Positions 15,773-23,882 of a stretch of 55,125 bases of DNA are shown here, one piece after another. The notes beneath the pieces were generated by a model, which had not been told where the DNA came from, searched no databases, and saw only the letters and a list, made by a program, of their open reading frames with translations. The DNA is from CAXTTV01 sp964247295 (GTDB lineage: Bacteria; Chloroflexota; Ktedonobacteria; Ktedonobacterales; Ktedonobacteraceae), in NCBI GenBank assembly GCA_964247295.1, contig CAXTTV010000006.1:1-55125 (forward strand), written 5' to 3'. Both the position numbers and the translations under genes were made by a program. Every line of letters starts with the position of its first letter. Within the stretch, counting starts at the first letter, position 1.

Positions 15773-17776
15773 TTAGATTTTCGCAAGCTTATAACCAACA
15801 TCAGGAACCGTTAAAATATAGACGGGCCGGCGGGAGTTGCTCTCAATCTTGCGTCGAAGGCGACTGATATAAACCCAGATAAAATCAACCTCACGGTTGT
15901 ATTCGGGTCCCCAGACTTTCTCTAGCAGTAGCTCGTGAGTGACAACCATCCCGGCATTCTGGGCCAGCGTTGCCAGCAGCTTGTATTCTGTTCGGCTCAA
16001 TTGAACAGTCTTCCCGGCGACCAGGACCTGATGTTGAGCATAGTCGATCGTGAGATCGCCGGTCGTGAATAGGGGTGAGCTGGTGGGTTTTGCATTTGCA
16101 GCGGCGTGAACGCGGCGCAGGATCGCGCGGATGCGTGCCAGCAGTTCCGGCATATCAAAGGGCTTTAAGACCAGATCATCAGCTCCCAGATCAAGCAGGT
16201 GGGCATGATCCTCTTCATCGGACTCATTGCACAACATGATTACCGGCACCTGAGAAAACTCACGGATCTGCTGAAGCAACTCCACGCCATTGATATCAGC
16301 CAGATGAGAGGAAAGCAGAATCATATCTGGCTCTTCCATCTCCAACTGGCGCAGAAACTGGATCCCCTGACCGGTTGTCAGAACCCTGTAGTGTTGCTCT
16401 TCCAGGTTTGCGCGCAGATAGCGGGTCAGGCGGTTATCCTTCTCTGCGATTAAAATATTGGTATGGCGATTCTTTCTGCGATCCAGAGCACCCGAGCGTG
16501 GTAATGCTGGAAGCGCTCCCGTCGATTGAGGGGCCACCATCTCATCTTGAGTCCGTGGGGAGAAATGAGGCGTACATAGCAGAGTGCAATAGACTGTTGT
16601 ACCGCGATCCAATCCTGGAGAGTCCACCCAGATTTTCCCACCATGCGCCTCAATCACTGATCTCGCGACCGCAAGACCCAGACCACTCTTTCCGGGGAGG
16701 GGATCTTCCTGATTATCGACACGATAGAAACGGTCGAAGATCCGATCCAGATGTTCGGGCGCAATCCCGATCCCTTCATCAGTTACGCTCAGCCGGTACT
16801 CCGTCTCATCTGCCTCCAGTCGAACCATAACATTGCCGCCGCGTGGAGAGTAGGTCACCGCGTTATTTAGCAGATTACTGATAGCCTGTTCCAATCGAAC
16901 TGCATCGCAGAGCAGCCGCACCTCTTGATTTGGAAGAGTCAAAATAAAATGGTGATGGGGCGCGTTTTTCTGCCAGCGCGCCACCAGTTGCGAGATCAGC
17001 TCCGAGATATGTACCTGGGAGAAGCGGAGACTCTGAGCCCCCTCATCCAGTCGCCAGACATCCAACAACGTATTGAGGATCTCATACAGCCTGTCCGTGT
17101 GTGTATCTATCATCTGAAGGAGTTCGCGTTGCATCGCGGGATTCCACTGCATAGAACTGCCAAGCAAGGTTGTCGCGCAACCCTTGATAACCGCCAGAGG
17201 GGTCTTCAGTTCGTGTGCGGCCAGGGCCAGTGTCTCGCTCCGGTTCTGAAAAGAAGCCTTTTCCAGAGTCACATCTTCCAGAAACAGGCCTCGCCCCAAG
17301 AGTCCATCGGGTTCCTTATGGATTGGGAAAGAACGCACACGCAGCCAGGGGATCATCGTGTCCGTCAGGGCCAGATCCGCCGAGCCGTCCATCTCTGGAT
17401 GCGTCCACACTTGGTCCAGCTCCATATGAGCATGTTCGGGATCTACAACCAGGGAGAGCAGATGTTTGCGCACGTCGAAATTGATCTCCTGATCTGGAGA
17501 ATGCTGAGGAATATCCAGGAGACGTACAGCCTGGGCATTGGCGTAGGCAATCTGTTCCCGCATATTGAGAAGGAGAAAGCCGCTCTGCATATGTGCCGTG
17601 ATATCGGCCAGCAGCAGGTTATTCCGAATAAGGGCCAGAAAGTCTGGTTGGTTAGGATCAGTTTTCAGGGGCGCGAAATCCGCGAAATCATTCATCCGTT
17701 GTGTTTTATTCCACTTCCCAATAGCCAGGATACACCGTGTATCGGGGCGAAGATAGGAGGTATAGAAGCGGTACAT
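15773..17776 (-). CDS. Histidine kinase fused to degenerate receiver and OmpR-type DNA-binding domain
   Basis: Encodes 667 residues, no membrane helix. A PAS-like sensor (about 55-170), HisKA with H188 in AAHELKTPL, and an ATPase domain (NLLNNAVTYS, VTDEGIGIAP, GLGLAVARS; about 290-400). Then a receiver (440-556) that lacks the phospho-acceptor: S489 stands where Asp is expected (MILLSSHLADING), strand 1 reads AEKD instead of the Asp pair, while K538 is kept. A winged helix follows (570-667; LSRTEYKLLATLAQN, EVDFIWVYISRLRRKI). Such a fusion can sense and bind DNA in one chain. It is a candidate regulator of the four shared promoters, one of which lies 21 bp beyond its stop codon. Confidence 0.9.
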   Translation of the reverse strand: MYRFYTSYLRPDTRCILAIGKWNKTQRMNDFADFAPLKTDPNQPDFLALIRNNLLLADITAHMQSGFLLLNMREQIAYANAQAVRLLDIPQHSPDQEINFDVRKHLLSLVVDPEHAHMELDQVWTHPEMDGSADLALTDTMIPWLRVRSFPIHKEPDGLLGRGLFLEDVTLEKASFQNRSETLALAAHELKTPLAVIKGCATTLLGSSMQWNPAMQRELLQMIDTHTDRLYEILNTLLDVWRLDEGAQSLRFSQVHISELISQLVARWQKNAPHHHFILTLPNQEVRLLCDAVRLEQAISNLLNNAVTYSPRGGNVMVRLEADETEYRLSVTDEGIGIAPEHLDRIFDRFYRVDNQEDPLPGKSGLGLAVARSVIEAHGGKIWVDSPGLDRGTTVYCTLLCTPHFSPRTQDEMVAPQSTGALPALPRSGALDRRKNRHTNILIAEKDNRLTRYLRANLEEQHYRVLTTGQGIQFLRQLEMEEPDMILLSSHLADINGVELLQQIREFSQVPVIMLCNESDEEDHAHLLDLGADDLVLKPFDMPELLARIRAILRRVHAAANAKPTSSPLFTTGDLTIDYAQHQVLVAGKTVQLSRTEYKLLATLAQNAGMVVTHELLLEKVWGPEYNREVDFIWVYISRLRRKIESNSRRPVYILTVPDVGYKLAKI

Positions 17777-17867
17777 GCAGTCTGTTTCCCGCCTGTGCTA
17801 TACGTATTCTAGCAAAGCGGTCAAGGTTAGAGCCCGGTATTAGAATATTGGGTTGGCACGCGACGTA

Positions 17868-18269
17868 CTAATGGACGAGAGGCAGTAGCACAAACACCGT
17901 GAGATGGAGCAGCATAATCACAATAAAGGTCCAGGCCAGCATCACCAGCTTGCGTTGATCTTGAGCCTCAGCCTTTGCCAGAGTCTCGTGTGCCTGAGGC
18001 CAGCGTTCCGACGCCACAATGCCCATCGCGATCCGCAGGCGGAGAGGGGAGCGGACCGGAGATTTGCGCATCTCATCGACCAGCGAGCGATAGCAATCCT
18101 GGCAGAGAGTCCAGGAGCGGCGAGGTTCGGGAACTCCGAGAGGCTCCATCAGAGGCACCGCATCAAACCAGGCAGTACGAGAACAGATAGAGCAGCGTGT
18201 ACGCCTCTTCCCGCCGGGTGCGCGGCGTGTAGCCGCAAGCGTTTTATTGTTGTGAGTAGCCTCTTTCAT
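17868..18269 (-). CDS. Zinc-ribbon protein with one C-terminal membrane helix
   Basis: Encodes 133 residues. A CSIC and a CQDC pair 38 residues apart form a probable zinc ribbon; a basic helical stretch follows, then a single membrane helix at the end (MLAWTFIVIMLLHLTVFVLLP), so the ribbon faces the cytoplasm as a tail-anchored protein. I do not recognise the family. The start at 18269 is chosen because a longer frame would begin inside the repeat at 18304. Lies between the kinase and the cox operon. Confidence 0.65.
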   Translation of the reverse strand: MKEATHNNKTLAATRRAPGGKRRTRCSICSRTAWFDAVPLMEPLGVPEPRRSWTLCQDCYRSLVDEMRKSPVRSPLRLRIAMGIVASERWPQAHETLAKAEAQDQRKLVMLAWTFIVIMLLHLTVFVLLPLVH

Positions 18270-18303
18270 CCGCGCTACATCCTTTCCGAAAGCACTGATT
18301 AAA

Positions 18304-18397
18304 CTGAAAAGCGGGGATGCAAGGGGCAGCATGCCCCTTGGTTGGGGGCGGGGGCTGCGCCCCAGTTTCCCTTTCCTCCACCGCCGAAGGCGGTATT
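18304..18397. repeat. Dispersed intergenic repeat (family 2, copy B)
   Basis: Starts CTGAAAAGCGGGGATGCAAG, as in copy A at 13851. It contains the hairpins AAGGGGC-N5-GCCCCTT (18321-18339), GGGGC-tgc-GCCCC (18351-18363) and CCGCC-gaa-GGCGG (18381-18393), and ends TATTG. No coding content; the adjoining 18398-18526 shows nothing recognisable. Confidence 0.6.
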
Positions 18398-18526
18398 GGG
18401 ATGAAAGAAAAAATAGCGATGTAGATTTATATCAAAGCAATTGTATCACAAACAGTCATGAATAGAGTCTCTAAAAAGAGGAGTGTGGCTCCCAGAATGG
18501 GTACAGATGTGTGACCAATAACAGAA

Positions 18527-18556
18527 ACCGGGGACCAGAGTATTCTGGCCCCCGGT
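18527..18556 (-). terminator. Terminator of the cox operon
   Basis: ACCGGGGACCAGA / TCTGGCCCCCGGT, a 13-bp stem with one mismatch and a 4-nt loop, 10 bp beyond the ctaE stop. Read on the minus strand it is followed by TTTCTGTTATT. Confidence 0.7.
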
Positions 18557-18566
18557 AAGATCGCGA

Positions 18567-19187
18567 TTACCCTCGGATCAGTGGCAGCAGATACACAATG
18601 CTAAACACCAGAATCCAGACGATATCCACAAAGTGCCAGTACATCTCGGCAGCCTCGACCGCGAAATGTTTCCGGGCTGAGAAATCACCCTTTAGCGCGC
18701 GGAGCAGACAGATAAACAGGAACAGCAGACCGATTGTCACATGCAGGCCGTGGAAGCCTGTCAGCATAAAAAAGGCCGAGCCAAACACCTGCTTGTATTG
18801 AGGTGTAAAACCCTGGCTGAACAGATTTGTATACTCATAGATCTGTCCACCCAGGAAGATCGCCCCCAGCAAAATCGTGATTGCCAGACCGATCTTTAGA
18901 CCCGTCTTATTGTTCCGCGCGATATTGCGGCCAGCCATATGGGCAGGCCAGCTACTAGAGATCAGGATAACCGTATTAACAAGTGGGTAGATCCAGTCCA
19001 GGTGTTCCCCTGAGGGGAGAACAAACTTCCCGTTTCGGATCTCCAGATAGAGGTAGGCCGCAATCAGGTTCGCGAAGATCAGAGCTTCTGAGGCAATGAA
19101 GAAGATCATCCCCCACCACTCCAGAGTTCGACCACCTGTTGAACCGTGACCACCACCGGCCCCAAAGGTATCGCCGTGAGCAGCCAT
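18567..19187 (-). CDS. ctaE: Cytochrome c oxidase subunit III
   Basis: Encodes 206 residues with five membrane helices, typical of the short Gram-positive-type subunit III. Hallmarks are WWGMIFFIASEALIFANL with the conserved Glu in the first helix, FFMLTGFHGLHVTIG, and the end EMYWHFVDIVWILVFSIVYL. It supports proton uptake and stability of subunit I. The ATG at 19187 has GGGAG 8 nt upstream. Last gene of the cox operon. Confidence 0.95.
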   Translation of the reverse strand: MAAHGDTFGAGGGHGSTGGRTLEWWGMIFFIASEALIFANLIAAYLYLEIRNGKFVLPSGEHLDWIYPLVNTVILISSSWPAHMAGRNIARNNKTGLKIGLAITILLGAIFLGGQIYEYTNLFSQGFTPQYKQVFGSAFFMLTGFHGLHVTIGLLFLFICLLRALKGDFSARKHFAVEAAEMYWHFVDIVWILVFSIVYLLPLIRG

Positions 19188-19244
19188 ATCAGAACTCCCT
19201 TTAATAAAAGTCACGCCATAAAGGCATCAACATACAACTGTGCT

Positions 19245-19583
19245 TTAGCGCCGCTCCAGCGCCCAGGCGACAATCGAGACAACGCAGAGCAGGATACCTG
19301 TACCCATCACCACTGGATGAATAATGACACCTAAGCAGAGCAAAATCATCGAGAACGCCAGCGCGAAAGGCCATAAGCTGGGATTGGGCGAGATCGCCTT
19401 TTCAAGAGCCTTACCAGTTAACGTATTGGCCGGCGCGCCTTGCTTTTTGCGAGACTTCACCGGCGGGGTAATAGGTTCAGCAGATGCCTCTACCTGAGGA
19501 GTCTCGGGCCTGCTTTCCTGGTTCGCCTTTGTCGATGCCACAATCTGTTCTTGCTTTGATTGCTGGTCTGGCTCGTCAGCCAC
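19245..19583 (-). CDS. Cytochrome c oxidase subunit IV-like protein
   Basis: Encodes 112 residues. The first 60 are hydrophilic and rich in Lys, Gln and Pro; the C-terminus holds two membrane helices beginning NPSLWPFALAFSMILLCLG and ending AWALERR. Position between subunits I and III and the two-helix build suggest a subunit IV (CtaF-like) protein. The same two-helix pattern appears in the proteins at 15021 and 25843. Confidence 0.7.
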   Translation of the reverse strand: MADEPDQQSKQEQIVASTKANQESRPETPQVEASAEPITPPVKSRKKQGAPANTLTGKALEKAISPNPSLWPFALAFSMILLCLGVIIHPVVMGTGILLCVVSIVAWALERR

Positions 19584-19663
19584 AATCTCACCTCATTCCA
19601 GAGAGAGCGAGAGGCGCGTCCAGATCGCTCTTTTCGCGCTTCCCAACTCTCTATGATCCTTTT

Positions 19664-21352
19664 CTAATGGGTTGCCGTCTTCCAGTCTGCCGTCTCTGGG
19701 TTCTTCTTATCATAGAAGGGGCGACGACTGCGAACGGTGGGAACGGTCAAGAAGTTATAAGGAGCCGGCGGAGAAGCCGTATCCCACTCCAGTGTAAAAG
19801 CATCCCAGGGATCGCTACCGGCCTCGGGGCCATTCGCGATACTACTGATAAAGTTCCAGAGGAAGACCAGGATCGCGATACCAAGCAAGAAGGCACCGAT
19901 AGTCGACTCCAGGTTCAGCTCATTCCAGCCCAGGTTTCCAGCATAGGTGTAGATACGGCGGGGCATACCCAGAATGCCCAGAATGTGCATTGGGAAGAAT
20001 GCCATATTCACACCGATCAGCATCAGCCAGAACTGCACCTGCGCGAGGCGCTCATTCATGAGTCTATTGGTCATCTTGGGGAACCAGTAGAAGATACCCG
20101 CGAAGATACCGAAGACGCTACCACCAAAGAGCACATAGTGCAGGTGGGCTACCACAAAGTAGCTGTCCGTCACCTGATAGTCGAAGGGTACAACCGCCAG
20201 GGCCGCGCCGTTTAGACCACCGATCAAGAACATCGCGATAAAGCCAATCGCGAACAGCATCGGAGCCTTGAAAGAAACCTTACCGCCGTAAATTGTCGCG
20301 ATCCAGTTAAAAATCTTCACCGCCGTTGGGATCGCGATGAGCGTCGTGCTGGTCGCGAAGAAAGCCTGCGCCACTATCGGTAGACCGACTGCGAACATAT
20401 GGTGGGCCCAGACCGTGAAGCTCAGGAAGCCGATCGCCACTCCCGACCAGGCAATAAAGGTATAGCCGAAAATCGGTTTGCGGGAGAAGACCGGCAGGAC
20501 CTCAGAGATAATTCCAAAGGCCGGCAGAATCAGAATGTACACCTCAGGGTGACCAAAGGACCAGAACAGATGCTGCCAGAGCACAGGATCTCCACCGAAG
20601 GTGTATTGATAGAAGTGCGTCCCCATGTGGCGGTCCAGCAGCAGAAGCAGGCTGGCAGCCGTCAGACTGGGAAGCGCGAACAGTAGCAGGAACGAAGTCA
20701 CTAGGGTCATCCAGGTAAAAAGCGGCATCCGGTTAATCGTCATACCGGGGGCGCGCATCTTCAGGATCGTCACCACAAAGTTAATCGAACCGGAGATAGA
20801 AGAGATACCCAGCATCATCGTACCCAGCAGCCAGAAATCCTGGTTGAGGCCTTGAGTACACTGGTAGGCCTTAAAGCAGCCTGTATTCAGCTCAGTCAGT
20901 GGCGCGTAACTAAACCAACCAGCATTCGGAGCCTGATTGATCAGAAAGCTGGAGCTCAGGAATAGACCGCCGAAAAGGACAACCCAGTACCCGAAAGCGT
21001 TCAAGCGTGGGAACGCCATATCGCGGGCACCGATCATCAGAGGCACTACATAGTTACCGAAACCGGTAAGGATCGGCATCACGAAAAGGAAGATCATCGT
21101 GGTGCCATGCATTGTAAAGATCTCATTATAAGTTTGTGGGGAGACCACATGCGCATTCGGAACAGCCAACTGAGCGCGGACCACCAGGGCCTCAAGGCCG
21201 CCGACCAGGAAAAAGAAGAAAGCGGTCACTATATACATAATGCCGATTTTCTTATGGTCGGTTGTCATGATCCATTGACCAAAGTAAGACTCACCAAAAG
21301 TCTTTCTCTGGCGCACCACTGTTGTGCTATCAGCGATACTGCGGGTTGCCAT
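19664..21352 (-). CDS. ctaD: Cytochrome c oxidase subunit I
   Basis: Encodes 562 residues, 12 or more helices. It has the binuclear-centre motif LFWSFGHPEVYILILPAFG (His-Pro-Glu-Val-Tyr, including the cross-linked Tyr), the heme ligand region FAVGLPIVAQAFFATST, and VAHLHYVLFGG with the heme a/a3 histidines. It reduces oxygen to water and pumps protons. The ATG at 21352 has GGAGG 8 nt upstream. Co-transcribed with ctaC. Confidence 0.97.
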   Translation of the reverse strand: MATRSIADSTTVVRQRKTFGESYFGQWIMTTDHKKIGIMYIVTAFFFFLVGGLEALVVRAQLAVPNAHVVSPQTYNEIFTMHGTTMIFLFVMPILTGFGNYVVPLMIGARDMAFPRLNAFGYWVVLFGGLFLSSSFLINQAPNAGWFSYAPLTELNTGCFKAYQCTQGLNQDFWLLGTMMLGISSISGSINFVVTILKMRAPGMTINRMPLFTWMTLVTSFLLLFALPSLTAASLLLLLDRHMGTHFYQYTFGGDPVLWQHLFWSFGHPEVYILILPAFGIISEVLPVFSRKPIFGYTFIAWSGVAIGFLSFTVWAHHMFAVGLPIVAQAFFATSTTLIAIPTAVKIFNWIATIYGGKVSFKAPMLFAIGFIAMFLIGGLNGAALAVVPFDYQVTDSYFVVAHLHYVLFGGSVFGIFAGIFYWFPKMTNRLMNERLAQVQFWLMLIGVNMAFFPMHILGILGMPRRIYTYAGNLGWNELNLESTIGAFLLGIAILVFLWNFISSIANGPEAGSDPWDAFTLEWDTASPPAPYNFLTVPTVRSRRPFYDKKNPETADWKTATH

Positions 21353-21411
21353 TGGCAATTCCTCCAATATCTAGTGCCGCCCGACAGAGCGGGCGGACAG
21401 ATAGGCTTAGA

Positions 21412-22452
21412 TTACTTGATACTCTCCAGATAGGCCGCAAGAGCCTTGACATCGTTATCAGAAAGGTTTAGGTTGGGCATATCATTGCCCGGCTTGATGG
21501 TCTGTGGATCGTGCAACCATTGAGAAAGGTTCTCAGGAGTATTCTCCAGAACACCACCAGCGATGAGATTGCGGCTGCCAAAATGAGTCAGGTTAGGACC
21601 AATTTTATTAGCGGCTTGAGGATCTTCATAGCTCTTAAGATTGACACCAACGATACCATGACAGCCAGCGCAGGAGCCCTGTGAGAAAAGTTTCTGACCC
21701 TGGGCCGCCAAGCTTTCGCTTGGAGTGACCGCAGCCGCCTGCTGAGTATGTAACCAGGTCTGGAACTCATCAGGGGTGTCCACTTTCACATTAAAGCGCA
21801 TATGCGCATGCTGATCACCGCAGAACTCGGCGCAGGCCCCCTCTAATGGCTTATCGGCAGCCTGATCGGCCTTAAACCACAGATGGTTTCCGTGTCCGGG
21901 GATCACATCGGTCTTACCAGTCAACTGGGGCACCCAGAAACTGTGGATCACATTATCTGAGTACAGGTCCACCTGAACGGTTGTCCCGGCTGGAACGTGC
22001 AGGGTGTCAGCCGTTGTGACCTTGGCCCCCATATACTCAAATTGCCACCACCACTGGCGGCCATAGGCGCGTACCTCAAGCTTGTCTCCTGGCGGTTGAG
22101 CCAGACCAAACATGGTACTGATCGTTGCGTACAATATCCCAAACAGAAAAAGTGCGGGAACAATTGTCCAGGCCAGTTCCAATTTGTCGTTTCCATGTAA
22201 CTGCTTAGGGGCAGGCGTATTTGGACGCGCACGGAAACGGAGCACTGAATAGATTAGCGCAGCCTCGACAAGTACAAAGATGACGGCTGCGATCCCTAAA
22301 ATCAGCCAGAACAGGCCTGCTTCCCTGTTCGCGACCGGCCCACGAGTGTCAGTGATGGCCGGTGAGCCACCACATGCGGCCAAAAGGAGCGAGGATAAAA
22401 TCACGCCGGAGAGTATAACGCTCCAACGTTTCATCCCGCGAAATAAAGGCAT
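21412..22452 (-). CDS. ctaC: caa3-type cytochrome c oxidase subunit II with fused cytochrome c
   Basis: Encodes 346 residues. A lipoprotein-type signal (LLLAACGG) is followed by two membrane helices, the cupredoxin domain with the CuA site (CAEFCGDQHAHM) and a C-terminal cytochrome c domain with the heme motif CAGCH and distal Met in DMPNLNLSD. The fused heme domain makes this a caa3 enzyme that needs the Ccm system encoded next door. The ATG at 22452 is preferred over an upstream in-frame start that lacks a ribosome binding site. First gene of the operon, driven by P3. Confidence 0.95.
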   Translation of the reverse strand: MPLFRGMKRWSVILSGVILSSLLLAACGGSPAITDTRGPVANREAGLFWLILGIAAVIFVLVEAALIYSVLRFRARPNTPAPKQLHGNDKLELAWTIVPALFLFGILYATISTMFGLAQPPGDKLEVRAYGRQWWWQFEYMGAKVTTADTLHVPAGTTVQVDLYSDNVIHSFWVPQLTGKTDVIPGHGNHLWFKADQAADKPLEGACAEFCGDQHAHMRFNVKVDTPDEFQTWLHTQQAAAVTPSESLAAQGQKLFSQGSCAGCHGIVGVNLKSYEDPQAANKIGPNLTHFGSRNLIAGGVLENTPENLSQWLHDPQTIKPGNDMPNLNLSDNDVKALAAYLESIK

Positions 22453-22538
22453 CCTCACTTCTCGATCTCCTAATAAACAAACTGTGTAACAGGGGATAAG
22501 TGCCAGAATATGAGCCGCACTTACCCAGCGTATCATCT

Positions 22539-22603
22539 ACTGTAGCTACTTTCCCTGTAAGATGACTTGCGATTTACCCAAATCTCCTTACAGTAACCTG
22601 AAT
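22539..22603 (-). promoter_or_regulatory. Shared-architecture promoter P3 (cox operon)
   Basis: Read toward ctaC: ATTCAGGT-TA-CTGTAAGG (22603-22586), 13 bp, TCGCAAGT (22572-22565), 20 bp, TACAGT (22544-22539). No TTGACA-like -35. The transcript would have a leader of about 80 nt before the start at 22452. Confidence 0.65.
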
Positions 22604-22658
22604 AGCCCATCATAGGCACCTACAGATATTTCACCCGCTATTACCAGATTATAGCGGA

Positions 22659-23528
22659 TTACCCATTAAGAAGACCAGCGTTATTGTCCTGCGATCCAAT
22701 CTCGTCCTGCTCTTCCTCCATCGCGGCCTGCTGAGCGTCCTGCCTTTGCATCCAGCGAATAAAGATCACGCTAACCACAAAAATGTAGGCGATGTTGCCC
22801 GGTATCCACATGATCAGGCCGCCCAACTGCTGATCTACATCGGGCGAAATCCCCCAGATCCTCGGAGCACTTAGATATGGAGCATAGAGCGGAGGAAAGA
22901 ACGTCAAACCCGCGCCCAACAGTACAACTGGCATTCCACTTAAAAAGATGTAGAGGATCTGTCCACCCAGCGGAAGACGTTTTAGCTTCCCTTCCTGCAT
23001 CGGGCTAAAGACCGGCCACCAGTAGATAACCGAGAGCACAATAAACGAGAGATGCTCCAGCACGTGAATGCCCTCGTTCTCCAGGGTTGCATTGTAAAGA
23101 GGTGGCGCGTGCCAGAGATAGAAGTCAAAGTTGAAAAGGAAAAACGCGATAACCGGGAAGGTCAGAAAGCGCGCCAGTCCATAAACTGGTCGATACTTAA
23201 AAACTGGTTGAAGCAACCAGCCTGGAGTGCCAACCAGCATCATCGGTGGGGCGACGATGGTAATCAGTAGATGCTGAACCATGTGAGCACTAAAAAGATA
23301 GGTGTCTCCCAGCTCATCAAGCGGCGAAACAAGCGCCAGAAAAATAATCGCAATCGCCAGCAGAAACATCGTGATCTGCCCCCGCGAAACCCTTTCGTCA
23401 GGGAAATTTCGACGCCGCCAGGGACCGACCGTATAAAGATAAAAACCTATCAGTAGGATACAGCCAATTACAACTGAGGGTGCGAAATGCCACTCGGTTA
23501 ACCAGAAATTCAAACCGATGTCTTGCAT
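22659..23528 (-). CDS. ctaG: CtaG-type cytochrome c oxidase assembly protein
   Basis: Encodes about 289 residues with seven membrane helices. SPLDELGDTYLFSAHMVQHLL, the histidine-rich segments (YLWHAPPLYN, VLEHLSF) and YWWPVFSP are typical of the Bacillus CtaG/caa3 assembly family (unrelated to Cox11), thought to help insert copper. Start is uncertain: the ATG at 23528 has AAAGG 11 nt upstream; a GTG at 23570 is possible. Ends 56 bp before P3. Confidence 0.92.
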   Translation of the reverse strand: MQDIGLNFWLTEWHFAPSVVIGCILLIGFYLYTVGPWRRRNFPDERVSRGQITMFLLAIAIIFLALVSPLDELGDTYLFSAHMVQHLLITIVAPPMMLVGTPGWLLQPVFKYRPVYGLARFLTFPVIAFFLFNFDFYLWHAPPLYNATLENEGIHVLEHLSFIVLSVIYWWPVFSPMQEGKLKRLPLGGQILYIFLSGMPVVLLGAGLTFFPPLYAPYLSAPRIWGISPDVDQQLGGLIMWIPGNIAYIFVVSVIFIRWMQRQDAQQAAMEEEQDEIGSQDNNAGLLNG

Positions 23529-23738
23529 AGAAAAAGGACCTTTCATGCCGGTCTGGTCTATTGCGTTCACCTTGCCAGCTTTGCTATGGTTATAAAGATG
23601 ATGAAGACGTACGATAGCAGGTAAGATGGAGACTCTCTATTTGTGTTCTCAACTGCATATCATTATAAGAGATATTACCAGAGAACCTCCTGCTACAAAC
23701 TATAGCAAATGTGGATAGAAGGCATACAAAGACATAGT

Positions 23739-23803
23739 ATTCAGGTAACTGTAAGGTCCTGAGAGATCGCTGCAAGGGAAGGGACAGGAGGTTGCACGAT
23801 AAT
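23739..23803 (+). promoter_or_regulatory. Shared-architecture promoter P4 (ctaB-sco)
   Basis: ATTCAGGT-AA-CTGTAAGG (23739-23756), 13 bp, CTGCAAGG (23770-23777), 20 bp, GATAAT (23798-23803). Opposite strand from P1-P3 yet the same orientation relative to its gene. The start codon of ctaB is 79 bp beyond the -10. The remaining part of the 23529-23882 gap should also hold the divergent ctaG promoter, which I cannot pinpoint. Confidence 0.7.
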
Positions 23804-23882
23804 AGCGAGCGTGAGCATATCACCATATTTATCAGTAGCTCCAGTCTCTCCTTGATAGAGTAAAAGATAGAGGAAAAAGCGT

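Noticed and set aside
16375..16830. 151-codon plus-strand ORF and other long plus-strand frames inside the kinase-receiver gene
   Set aside because: Shadow frames of a well-supported minus-strand gene.
23590..23826. 78-codon minus-strand ORF between ctaG and ctaB
   Set aside because: It covers promoter P4 on the other strand and has no family features or ribosome binding site.
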